Source of the DNA: Luteococcus japonicus
GTDB taxonomy: Bacteria; Actinomycetota; Actinomycetes; Propionibacteriales; Propionibacteriaceae
DNA length: 64,000 nucleotides
NCBI RefSeq assembly: GCF_003752415.1
Contig: NZ_RKHG01000001.1
Span: forward strand, 496,001 to 560,000
Direction of reading: 5' to 3'
The translations under genes and the position numbers were made by a program. How positions within the stretch are numbered: the first letter of the stretch is position 1; every line of letters starts with the position of its first letter. The notes beneath the pieces are model-generated. The model did no database searches. It was not told the DNA's origin and was given only the letters and a program-made list of their open reading frames with translations. Shown here piece after piece: positions 40,527-48,560 of this stretch.

Positions 40527-41282
40527 ATGCAGCTGCGCAGCTCGCTCGCCTCGCTCACCCTGATGGCCGTCGCCGCCGCCCCCGCAGTGCTGGGCACGCC
40601 GCAGGCCCAGGCCGCCCCCGTGGCCTCCATCGCCGCCACCAAGGCTCCGGCCGCGAAGGTCGCGGTCTACAAGGCCACCGGTCCGGTCTACGTCCGAACC
40701 GGCGCCAGCACCAAGACCCGTCCGCTCGGCGTGCTCAAGAAGGGTCAGGCCGTTCAGACCGCCGGCTCCGCCCGGGGCAAGTGGCAGCCGGTCAAGTACA
40801 AGGGCCGCACGGGCTATGTCTCCTTGCGCTACCTCTCGGCCGCCGGAAAGTCCACGATCACCAAGATGGTGACCGTCAAGACCAAGACCGCCAGGCGTGC
40901 CTCGGTCACCAGCAGCGTGCGCGCCAGCCAGGTGTCCATGCCCCGCGGCGTGAACGGCAATGCCCAGCGCGTGGCCTACGCGGCCCGCAGCAACTTCCCG
41001 CAGATCTCTTCCATGGGCGGCTACCGTGCCGAGTACGGCAGCGACCACGGCACCGGCCGCGCGGTCGACGTGATGATTCCCAACTACCGCAGCAACATGG
41101 CGCTGGGACAGCAGATCGCGAACTACATGCGCGCCAATGCCAAGAGCCTGGGCATCACCTATGTGATCTACAACCAGAAGATCTGGTCCGTCCAGCGCTC
41201 CGGTGAGGGCTGGCGCCAGATGGGCAACCGCGGAAGCGACAACGCCAACCACAAGAACCACGTGCACGTCAGCGTCCGCTGA
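40527..41282 (+). CDS. Secreted SH3b-domain protein with ARB_07466-like C-domain
   Basis: 251 residues with a signal peptide ending AQAAP. Residues about 45-110 are a bacterial SH3 domain (VYVRTGASTKTRPLGVLKKG, GKWQPVKYKGRTGYVSLRYL). The C-terminal 120 residues, GGYRAEYGSDHGTGRAVDVM and HKNHVHVSVR, carry the H-x6-D and H-x-H pattern of zinc peptidase-like domains found in cell-wall proteins. Probably exported, wall-binding and possibly a peptidase; activity not demonstrated by the sequence. Followed by a strong terminator. Confidence 0.82.
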   Translation: MQLRSSLASLTLMAVAAAPAVLGTPQAQAAPVASIAATKAPAAKVAVYKATGPVYVRTGASTKTRPLGVLKKGQAVQTAGSARGKWQPVKYKGRTGYVSLRYLSAAGKSTITKMVTVKTKTARRASVTSSVRASQVSMPRGVNGNAQRVAYAARSNFPQISSMGGYRAEYGSDHGTGRAVDVMIPNYRSNMALGQQIANYMRANAKSLGITYVIYNQKIWSVQRSGEGWRQMGNRGSDNANHKNHVHVSVR

Positions 41283-41297
41283 TCCCATGCATGGCCA

Positions 41298-41330
41298 CGG
41301 GCCGGGCACCCTTTCGGGGTGCCCGGCCCG
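41298..41330 (+). terminator. Terminator of the SH3 protein gene
   Basis: CGGGCCGGGCACCC and GGGTGCCCGGCCCG form a perfect 14-bp stem around a 5-base loop, 16 bases after the stop codon. Confidence 0.85.
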
Positions 41331-41367
41331 TCGTCCTTCCCGGTCAGGCGTGGGGGGACCGAAGGGG

Positions 41368-41832
41368 TCAGCCCTTGATGCAGGGCAGCGTCTGGAGCCG
41401 GGCGACGACCTCGACCAGGTCCGTCTGGGCCCGGATCCCGTCATCGATGTCCTTGTGGGCAGCGGGGATCTCGTCCACGACGCCCTCCTCCTTGCGGCAC
41501 TCGACGCTGCTGGTCTGCTCCGCCAGGTCCGCCGCAGTGAACCGCCGCCGTGCTGCATTGCGGCTCATCCGTCGTCCTGCCCCGTGCGAGGCGCATGCGT
41601 AGGACTGCTCGTTGCCCAGACCCCGCACGATGTAGGAGCCGGTGCCCATGGAACCGGGGATCACGCCGAGATCGCCGGCTCCCGCACGGATCGCCCCCTT
41701 GCGGGTGACCATCCACTCCAATCCGTCCTGGTTCTCCACGGCCACGTAGTTGTGGTGGCAGGGGATGGGGGCGTCGAAACCGATGCCGGGGATCCGGTGG
41801 GCCAGCTCGTCACAGATGCCCTGCAGCATCAC
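41368..41832 (-). pseudogene. RtcB RNA ligase, C-terminal third only
   Basis: About 154 residues. PCHHNYVAVEN, VTRKGAIRA, GSMGTGSYIVRG, SHGAGRRMSRNAARRRF and CRKEEGVVDEIPAAHKDID are the ordered C-terminal motifs of RtcB, including the His that carries the GMP intermediate. The first 250 or so residues, with the Cys/His metal ligands, are missing. Upstream sequence on this strand changes abruptly to the antisense of an unrelated regulator fragment at about 41,840. The TGA-bounded reading frame itself is clean, so the truncation looks like a DNA join rather than slow decay. Confidence 0.85.
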
Positions 41833-41852
41833 GTCGCGATTGAGCAGCGCGT

Positions 41853-42104
41853 AGGACCCTGCTCTCCCTCGATGTCACGGACACTCTGGTGACCGCACTC
41901 GAGCACGAGGAACACGACGGCTTGCTGGGCACGCACCAGACGGTACGGCTGACGGAGGCCGAGGCCGAGGAACTGCGCGGCCGGATCACCGAACTGGTGC
42001 GGGACGTCACCAGCCGTTCCCGTGCCCACTCCCCCGGTGACGGGTCCCGCCCGTGGATGATCTCCACCAACATGGCCCCCGATCTGCGGGGACGCACTGT
42101 CTGA
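41853..42104 (+). pseudogene. Transcription regulator, C-terminal fragment
   Basis: The frame reads SLDVTDTLVTALEHEEHDGLL and VRLTEAEAEELRGRITELV, the amphipathic C-terminal helix pattern seen in ArsR/HTH-type regulators with L-T-x-E-E-A-x-E-L-x-x-x-L. There is no N-terminus: the frame starts at the junction with the RtcB fragment. Family assignment is tentative. Confidence 0.5.
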
Positions 42105-42173
42105 TCGGGAAGACACCTTCCCGCTGGCTGAGGCCTCCCCGCGCGCCCGCCTGGCCTGGGATAGCGTGAGCGG

Positions 42174-42432
42174 GTGCCCACGGACCACGATGCCCAGTTC
42201 TCGCAACGGCTGTCCGCGGCCATATCCCGCCAGACCTTGACGCTCGACCAGTTCTCACTCCCACGCCCGATGCCAGGCTCGTACGGGCCGGCGCCTCACA
42301 CGGCTGCGAGCTGATGAACGCCCACCTGGGCGTGCTCTGGTTGCCGGGCGGCAGGATGGATGCCATGGTTGACGCTCCGGCGGGCAACACCGTGGTGACA
42401 TGGGAGTTCGGGACGACAGGAGAGACGCGATG
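42174..42432 (+). pseudogene. Remnants upstream of the GH4 gene (XRE-like start plus unknown tail)
   Basis: A GTG-started frame reads AQFSQRLSAAISRQTLTLDQ, like the first helices of an XRE regulator, and then loses sense. A second frame from about 42269 reads VRAGASHGCELMNAHLGVLW and ends at a TGA that overlaps the GH4 ATG (ATGA), as a functional upstream operon gene would. I read this as an internally deleted or frameshifted gene that once preceded GH4. Confidence 0.4.
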
Positions 42433-43815
42433 AAGTTGACGATCCTCGGCGGTGGTGGTTTCCGGGTGCCGCTGGTGCATCGGGCGCTGATGGCCGACCA
42501 CTCCGATGAACGTGTCACCGAGCTTCGCCTCCACGACGTCGACCGCGGCCGTCTGGACGCCATTGCCGCCGTGCTGACCGAGCAGTCCGTCGGCGTTGCG
42601 GGGGCACCCCGCCTCGTGGTGGCCGAGGACCTGGCCTCCGCCCTGGCCGGAACGGACTTCGTCTTCTCTGCGATGCGCGTCGGCGGAACCGACGGGCGCG
42701 CCCTCGACGAGGGCATCTGCCTGGGGCACGGCATCATCGGGCAGGAGACGGTGGGTGCCGGGGGGATCTCCTACGCACTGCGCGGGATCCCCGTCGCGCT
42801 GCAGGTGGCAGAGGCCATCCGGGAGCACTGCCCCGAGGCCTGGGTGATCAACTTCACCAACCCAGCCGGGGTGGTCACCCAGGTGATGCGCGGCGTGCTG
42901 GGTGAACGGGTGGTGGGGATCTGCGACTCCCCCGTCGGACTTGCCCGCCGAGTACTGACCACCCTGCAGGATGCCGGCCTGGCGCCCGCAGATGCCGGCC
43001 CCGTGGGGCTCGGTGACTCCAGGGTAAGGCTGGACTACCTGGGGCTCAACCACCTCGGCTGGTTGCAGGGGCTGCTGGTGGACGGCACCGACGTGCTCCC
43101 CTCGCTGCTGGAACGTCCGGACCTGATCGAGAGCTTCGAGGAGGGCCGGCTCTTCGGCACACCGCTGGTACAGGCACTGGGGCAGGTGCCCAATGAATAC
43201 CTGCACTACTACTACTTCACCCGCGAGGACCTGGCCACGGACCTGGCCGCAGAGAACCCCCGCGGGAAGTTCCTCCAGCAGCAGCAGGACGGCTTCTATG
43301 CCGCGGTGGCCGCCCTCGATGGCAGGCCCGGCGCCCATGCGCTGTGGGAGCGGACCCGAATGGAGCGCGAGGTCACCTACATGGCCAGCAACCGGGAGGC
43401 CGCCGGGGGTTTCGAGCGTGACGAGGCGGACCTGCAGACCGGCGGCTATGACCAGGTGGCGCTGGCCATCATGCACGCCATCGCCAATGATGTGCCCGCC
43501 GAGCTGGTGCTCAATGTCCCCAACCGCGGCGTGATCCCGGAACTGGACGATGACGACATCATCGAGTTGCCCTGCCGGATCGATGCGTCGGGCATCCAGA
43601 CCCTGCCCACACGCGGGCTGCCCGACCATGCCCGCGGGCTGGTGGTCAACGCCAAGTACGTCGAGCACCAGATGATCGAGGCGGCCACCACCGGCTCCCG
43701 GACCGCGGCGCTGCGAGCACTCCTGCAGCACCCGCTGGTGGACTCCTTCGCCGTCGCCCAGCGGGTTCTCGACGAGATGCAGGCCGGCTTCCCGGAGCTC
43801 GACTACCTGGCCTGA
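42430..43815 (+). CDS. Glycoside hydrolase family 4, 6-phospho-beta-glucosidase type
   Basis: 461 residues. LTILGGGGFRVPLVHRAL is the NAD-binding Rossmann start; VFSAMRVGGTDGRALDE, INFTNPAGVVTQ, GICDSPVGLARR and NHLGWLQGLLVDG with the Mn-binding Cys and His are GH4 signatures. GH4 enzymes hydrolyse phosphorylated disaccharides by an NAD-assisted redox-elimination mechanism. No PTS gene is adjacent here, so the source of its substrate is unclear. It appears intact in an otherwise broken region. Confidence 0.92.
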   Translation: MKLTILGGGGFRVPLVHRALMADHSDERVTELRLHDVDRGRLDAIAAVLTEQSVGVAGAPRLVVAEDLASALAGTDFVFSAMRVGGTDGRALDEGICLGHGIIGQETVGAGGISYALRGIPVALQVAEAIREHCPEAWVINFTNPAGVVTQVMRGVLGERVVGICDSPVGLARRVLTTLQDAGLAPADAGPVGLGDSRVRLDYLGLNHLGWLQGLLVDGTDVLPSLLERPDLIESFEEGRLFGTPLVQALGQVPNEYLHYYYFTREDLATDLAAENPRGKFLQQQQDGFYAAVAALDGRPGAHALWERTRMEREVTYMASNREAAGGFERDEADLQTGGYDQVALAIMHAIANDVPAELVLNVPNRGVIPELDDDDIIELPCRIDASGIQTLPTRGLPDHARGLVVNAKYVEHQMIEAATTGSRTAALRALLQHPLVDSFAVAQRVLDEMQAGFPELDYLA

Positions 43816-44390
43816 ACTCCCGTCACCGCTCCACCCGTGCCGGTTCCGGTGCTGGCCGAGGGCCGGTACTGGGCAAGATTGGCCCGCTGTGGATGGTCCT
43901 TGCCGATGGGACCGCGAGCCATCTCGGTGAGCAGGTTGCGTGTCACCCGCGTCGCGAAGGCCACGCTGGAGCCCGGTATGTGGGCGGGTGCCGGTGCATC
44001 GGAGCTGATCCCGCTGCGCCAGTTCATCGTCCCGACGGACACCACCGCGGCGCCTGAGGCAGCGGTGTACACCGTGAGGTCCGAGTGGGTGGTTCCCCTG
44101 TCCGCGCAGGCGACGGGCGAGTGCGCGAGGATGCGCGTGGTCGCCGGGGAGAAGGGGTAGGCACGGTCGATCTCGACGCCCACCAGCCCCGGGTAGGTGG
44201 AGCCCCGCTTCGCGCCGGTTCCCGCGAACAACCAATGGGTGGGATCCTCCGCCAACCGTTCCATGACGCCCGTAGGCAAGCTCGTGAAGCCCGTCGCGAA
44301 ATGGCTGCGCTTCATCCCGGGGATCTGCATGACTGAGAAGATGGCCGCCTTCATCGTCGACTCTGCGAAGTCGACGACCTCCGCCACCAA
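43803..44390 (-). pseudogene. C-terminal fragment of a dimethylformamidase-beta-like protein
   Basis: About 195 residues. MERLAEDPTHWLFAGTGAKRG, YPGLVGVEIDRAYPFSP, VACADRGTTHSDLTVYTAAS and VVSVGTMNWRSGI followed by VAFATRVTRNLLTEM match the C-terminus of large N,N-dimethylformamidase beta-subunit-like proteins. The expected several hundred N-terminal residues are missing; the frame runs into LVAEVVDFAESTM, which may belong to something else, and stops making sense near 44,430. It overlaps the GH4 stop by 13 bases. Confidence 0.6.
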
Positions 44391-44443
44391 GAAGCTCGTA
44401 GGGATGTCGGCCTTCCGGAGCAGACGAGACCCTACATACCAAG

Positions 44444-44830
44444 CAGGGTCCCCGCACGCGACGCAAGATCCGGCGCGGCGCTGGCTACGACGAGCTGCTG
44501 CCCGTCCTCGACGAGGCCTTCACCAACAAGGCCTTCGCCATGGTCCCCAAGGCCGTCGGCGACACCTACGTCTGGTCCGAGCTGGCGAACTGGGACGACG
44601 ACCGAGCCGAGCGGGCACGGAAGCTGGCCTACGAGAAGGTCCTGGACCAGAACGAGCGCGCGGTCTTCTCCCAGGTGGCCCGTATCGACGCTGGCGACGG
44701 CGCCGTCCTGTCCCTGAAGGACGTCGAAACGCTGACCGGAGTCAACCGCCGGACGGTGGCCGACGTGGCCAAGCGACTGGAGCGCATGGGGCTGATGACG
44801 GTAGAGCAGGACCCACCAAGGCCTGCATGA
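44444..44830 (+). pseudogene. C-terminal fragment with winged-helix-like end
   Basis: The open frame has no start in this DNA: RRKIRRGAGYDELLPVLDEA leads in from the junction with the dimethylformamidase-like fragment. The end, VLSLKDVETLTGVNRRTVAD followed by VAKRLERMGLMTV, is a helix-turn-helix. An ATG at 44540 could give a 96-residue protein. I do not recognise the parent. Confidence 0.45.
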
Positions 44831-45135
44831 CCCTCCGAGCCCACACGGATGCACCTTCCTCCCACACGCCGGTGCCGCGTGAAAAGTCCGCCAATCTGGA
44901 AGATCATGAGAGTCCTGATGGGCAGGGAAGGGCTACTGGCCCGGCCCGGCCCGGCCCGGACCGTAGATCTCAATCCCTTCGGGAATGAAAAGAACCAGGC
45001 GGATGCGGCCGGGGAGCTGGCGGCTGGTGACCAGGACCGGGCGGCTGGCGACCAGGAGCAGCGACAGGCGGCCCAGGACCGGCCGGTGCAAGCCAGCGCC
45101 GAGGATGACGACTGGGAAGGGCACGAGGGGCCCGG
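44831..45135. other. Non-coding or scrambled joint between fragments
   Basis: No gene is supported. A plus-strand frame is rich in Ala, Gln, Asp and Glu, and the minus frames are low complexity. The pglW-like frame on the minus strand loses family character exactly at the right edge of this stretch. Confidence 0.4.
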
Positions 45136-46527
45136 GTTGCGCAGCTCGGTGGAGGCGGCGGGCAGGTCGACGCTGATGTCGAGGCCGGACTGGTCGCGCA
45201 GCCGCGCCAGCAGGGCATTGCGGTCATTGGCCGGCAGGTGGCCGGTGAGCACGAAGTAGGCGGTGGCGCCCAGCCCGAACAGGTCCAGCCGGATCCGGTT
45301 GGCCGTGGTCGACCAGACGCCCTCGGGGGCCTGGAAGACAGCCTCCTGGTCCTCCTCCTCGTCGATGCCCTGGGCGTGGAGCACGGTGACACCACGGGTG
45401 GCTGTGGCGAGGTCGCCGGCCGAGCCGACGCTGCCCAACTCCCCCACCAGCACCTTCACGCCACCGTCAGGGCGCTCGCGCACCCACAGCGCGTAGGGGC
45501 TCAGCCCGCGGTGCACCACCTTGTTGCGGTGGGCGTACTGCAGCGCCTCGGCTACCTGCCGGATCACGCTCAAGCGGGTGTCCAGCGAGACGGTCTGGCC
45601 GCGGCGGGCCAGCCACAGGTCCAGCCGTTCGGCCTTGTCGTCGAAAGGGAAGACCAGGCCGTGGCCCAGTTCCTCGTGCACGACGAGTTCCTTGGGCCGC
45701 AGCAGGCCGTCGTGGGACAGGCCCTGCATCACCTTGTACTCGTGGTCGACGACCTTGTTGATGTCGGCGATGTGCTGGGCGGAGTCGTTGTCGTGCAGGA
45801 TCGGGAAGCGGATCCGCGCGCGCTCCTCGGTGACGGCAATGTGATTGGCCAGCCAGTCCTGGTGGGTCTCGGTGGGCTCCAGCCGCTCGAAGAGGTTCCA
45901 GCTGCCGACGGTGAGTTCCCGGCGCTCCACCAGGCCCATGCGGGCGAGCAGGTGGCCGACGATGTCGTCCGGCAGCTGCGGCTTGCCCTGCGACTCCTCC
46001 AGCAGCCGATCCGAGATCGGGGCCAGGTGCGTCTGGTACTCGTGATCGTCCAGCCCGAAGATGCCGATGCCGGCACTGCCCACCAGGGCACTGCGGATCA
46101 TCGGGTGGTGGATGAAGACCGACTCCTGCACCCACGGCGTGAGCCGGGCATAGGTGCCGGGCTGGACCCCCAGCTCACGCTCCAACGCGACGAGCTGCTC
46201 CTTCATCTTCGACGCGAACCGCTGCGCCTTGCGGCGGGCCAGCAGCAGCGGTGACTTCTCCGCCGGATGGCCGCTGCGGAACCAGTCGGCGTCAGTGCCC
46301 TGCAGCAGCCCCGAGTAGTACTTCAGCTCCACCAGGTGCAGCCGGCGCCGCCCCAGCACCAACGCATCCACCTCGTGCCAGTGCCCGTGGCCGTCCTTGA
46401 ACTCGAAGTTGGTCCAGGCCCGGAAGGGCGGCTCGTCGGGCAGCAGCTGCCGCAGGATCTGGAGGCCCTCCTGCTCGTGCGCATGGTTCGACGGGGTGAC
46501 CTCCACCCATCGACCATTCGACAGCAC
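45136..46527 (-). pseudogene. NERD-domain protein kinase resembling PglW, 3'-truncated
   Basis: About 464 residues of good sequence from a GTG with GGAGG four bases upstream. Residues about 30-110 are a NERD nuclease-related domain (FEFKDGHGHWHEVDALVLG, HLVELKYYSG). A kinase-like domain follows (RLSVIRQVAEALQYAHRNKV, VVHRGLSPYALWV), with HRG in place of HRD and GELG in place of DFG, as in PglW-type kinases. After VDLPAASTELRN the homology ends and the same frame continues as Ser/Pro-rich nonsense. Full PglW proteins exceed 1,000 residues. PglW belongs to the Pgl / BREX type 2 phage-defence system; no pglX, pglY or pglZ is in the window. Confidence 0.7.
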
Positions 46528-46704
46528 ATCGCCTCCATTGCCTTGCCCGGTACGCAAGCACTCTAGCGGGGGATTCCTGCGTAGCTCTGCATGCAGGGCA
46601 TCAACAGTCAACAAGCAGATGTGCCACGCGGCCGTGCAGGTCCGCACGTGCGCATCGGCGCGTTGGGTGCAGCCAGGCCGCTCGCACGTGTGAGGATCTT
46701 CTAC

Positions 46705-47382
46705 ATGAAGTTGCATCCGAACGAGCTCCTTCGTGACCTCGGTGACCCGGCCACGTGGCGCCTGCCCATCGAGTTTCGAGACTCGTTGGCGCTCTGTGCC
46801 TTGAACAGCGCCTACTCGACCCGAGGCAGCAGCTCAGCAGCGAGGCGGGTGCTCGACCGTTACCGAGCCCTGCGACCAACCGCAGCCACAGACTCCTCCG
46901 TCGATCTGCTCGCTGCCATGGACGCATCCGGTGGCCCAGCTCGCTTCGCCACGGATGTGTTGGCCAACCACAGCAAGTTGCCAGGAACCAGCCGGCTCCG
47001 CACCGAGGGCATCTATGAGACGCTGACCCGATTGGCCGAGCTTGAGGTGCCGGTCACGGACACCGCGGCGCTGCGTCAGGGCTGGCAGGACGCGACGGTC
47101 CGGTGCGCTTGGGTCGGGGTTCTCGGCCTTGGGCCGCTCTCGTGGTCGTACCTGCTCATGAACGCCGGCGTCGACGACATGGTCAAGCCTGACGTCAAGG
47201 TCGCCCGGTACCTGGCCCGAAAGCTGGGCCATTCGGACGAGTTCGCCCAGGCGGATGCCAAGACCCTGCTGTTCGAGGCGGCCGCTGCACTGAACGTCAC
47301 TCCCCGCGCCCTCGACAGGGCCATCTGGGACTTCGAGACGCCCAACGATCGACAGGGACGTTCGGGAGCCACGTCGAGCTGA
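46705..47382 (+). CDS. Helix-hairpin-helix-like protein of unknown function
   Basis: 226 residues from the ATG preceded by GAGGATC. The middle, GVLGLGPLSWSYLLMNAGVD, followed by VKPDVKVARYLARKLGHSDE, resembles the helix-hairpin-helix and following helices of DNA-glycosylase/endonuclease III-like proteins, without the iron-sulfur Cys loop and with no obvious catalytic Lys. It is divergent from the pglW-like fragment by 177 bases and followed by a nuclease-like gene. A DNA-binding role in a defence cluster is inference. Confidence 0.6.
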   Translation: MKLHPNELLRDLGDPATWRLPIEFRDSLALCALNSAYSTRGSSSAARRVLDRYRALRPTAATDSSVDLLAAMDASGGPARFATDVLANHSKLPGTSRLRTEGIYETLTRLAELEVPVTDTAALRQGWQDATVRCAWVGVLGLGPLSWSYLLMNAGVDDMVKPDVKVARYLARKLGHSDEFAQADAKTLLFEAAAALNVTPRALDRAIWDFETPNDRQGRSGATSS

Positions 47383-47548
47383 AGATCCTCGCAGCAACGA
47401 CCGATATCGAGCACTGCGGGGTCACGAGCCTGGTGGTCGAACCTTCACCCGACGCAACGACGAGGTCTCCCCCGCGCCCGCCGACCCGACGGCCCCTGAT
47501 CGCGATGCCGTAGAGCGTGGGCTCCGAAGCCACCGCGCCCTCGAGAAC

Positions 47549-47878
47549 ATGCTCGCCGACGCCATCGCGGAGCGAGGACTCGAGGCGCTCGAGCCCGAGG
47601 TCCAGGATCCGCCCTTCGACGTGGCCTGGAAGACCACCGACGGGACCATCAACGTCGTCGAGGTGAAAAGCACCACCCCCGCCAACCGGACCTCCCAGCT
47701 CCGACGTGGCCTCGGACAGGTCCTGGACTACGAGCACACGCTCCGCCAGCGTGGCCACACTCACGTCCAACCGATCCTGTTCATCGAAGCGGAGCCAGCT
47801 GGGGACCACTGGAAGAGCCTGTGCGCCCGCCACGGAGTCAAGCTCGTGTGGCCCGAGTCGATCGCCCAGCTGTTCTGA
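47549..47878 (+). CDS. PD-(D/E)XK nuclease-like small protein
   Basis: 109 residues from the first ATG. FDVAWKTTDGTINVVEVKST gives the D...E-x-K core of the restriction-endonuclease fold, and QLRRGLGQVLDYEHTLRQRG the following helix with a conserved Gln. The frame is open upstream, through the end of the preceding gene, with sensible residues (DRDAVERGLRSHRALENML), so the true start may be earlier or the gene may have lost its front. Probably a nuclease subunit; specificity unknown. Confidence 0.6.
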   Translation: MLADAIAERGLEALEPEVQDPPFDVAWKTTDGTINVVEVKSTTPANRTSQLRRGLGQVLDYEHTLRQRGHTHVQPILFIEAEPAGDHWKSLCARHGVKLVWPESIAQLF

Positions 47879-48262
47879 GCTCGCGCGCCCTGGGACCCGC
47901 GTGCTCAAAGCGTGTAACTGAGACCGGATTTCAGCAGGGCGCCCGATCGCTCAAGCGGGCTCGAAGGTGTTGGGGATTGGCGGCCACGCGTACTCAAGAT
48001 GCCCGACGTGCCGCGAGCCGCCGCACAGCCACCCCATCACCCTTAAGTCCTATCCTGGAAGGAATCGCGCCAGGGCGCACAGCCGAGCGGTGCTCCAAGG
48101 TCGACGCAGTGGCCCACCAGTCTGCAACAGACAGGCTCCCCGGGCGACCGCAGGCACGCGCTCCTCGCGACCACGGTCCGCGCCATCCGCATCGAGCGTT
48201 GGATCCGGCGGGGTCCTGGCCACCGCGACGTTCCATCGTCCCCGACCGGACGTCCGGCCCTG
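47879..48262. other. No assignable gene
   Basis: Several arginine/proline-rich frames cross this stretch on both strands, but none has family motifs or a convincing start. It separates the nuclease-like gene from the tandem repeats and integration junction. Confidence 0.4.
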
Positions 48263-48317
48263 TTGCACGCCGAGAGGCATCTTGCACGCCGCGCGGCATC
48301 TTGCCCGCCTGTTGCAC
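48263..48317 (+). repeat. 19-bp tandem repeats, two copies plus partial
   Basis: TTGCACGCCGAGAGGCATC (48263-48281) is followed directly by TTGCACGCCGCGCGGCATC (48282-48300), 17 of 19 identical. A partial unit TTGCCCGCC (48301) and another TTGCAC (48312) follow. They lie 50 bases left of the integration core. Confidence 0.6.
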
Positions 48318-48321
48318 AAAG

Positions 48322-48362
48322 AAGGGCCTTGCCGGAGCGATTCTCACTCTGACAAGGCCCTT
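48322..48362 (-). terminator. Hairpin next to the tRNA-like fragment
   Basis: AAGGGCCTTG and CAAGGCCCTT form a perfect 10-bp stem with a 21-base loop, 6 bases beyond the tRNA-like 3' end on the minus strand. It is what one would expect for the terminator of the tRNA gene that served as integration target. Confidence 0.55.
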
Positions 48363-48367
48363 TGGAC

Positions 48368-48388
48368 GTCGGGCTGACAGGATTTGAA
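48368..48388 (-). other. Attachment-site core: 3' end of a tRNA (probably tRNA-Pro)
   Basis: On the minus strand TTCAAATCCTGTCAGCCCGA reads as T-loop, T-stem, acceptor 3' strand (CAGCCCG) and discriminator A. The acceptor would pair with a 5' CGGGCTG, a typical tRNA-Pro start. The rest of the tRNA is absent: to the right the sequence becomes unrelated, and a tyrosine integrase gene starts 170 bases away. This is the displaced copy of the tRNA end left at one border of an integrated element; the intact tRNA should be at the other border, right of the window. Confidence 0.7.
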
Positions 48389-48560
48389 GAAGACTTCGGG
48401 CGCCGGACGAAGTGGGTCGGTGACCAGGCGTTTCCCCACGTTCCCCCAAGCCAGCGTCTCCTTGACGCGCCCGTGTTCCCCCTCCGGTTGAGTGGACACG
48501 AGTGGACTCTTCGTGACTTGCGTTAGGGCACGGATAGGGCACGACGGCAAGGACTGGACC

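Noticed and set aside
41298-41330. Regulatory RNA or riboswitch after the SH3 gene
   Set aside because: It is a simple perfect hairpin directly after a stop codon, best explained as a terminator.
42007-44466. Minus-strand frame of about 820 codons
   Set aside because: Mostly antisense to the GH4 gene, which has full catalytic motifs. The frame mixes several shadow segments.
48263-48317. CRISPR array
   Set aside because: The units are immediately adjacent with no spacers and only two full copies; there are no cas genes. No CRISPR array was seen anywhere in the window.
48368-48388. A complete tRNA gene at the integration core
   Set aside because: Only the T-loop, T-stem 3' strand and acceptor 3' strand fit. 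To the right there is no anticodon arm or D arm, so it is a fragment.
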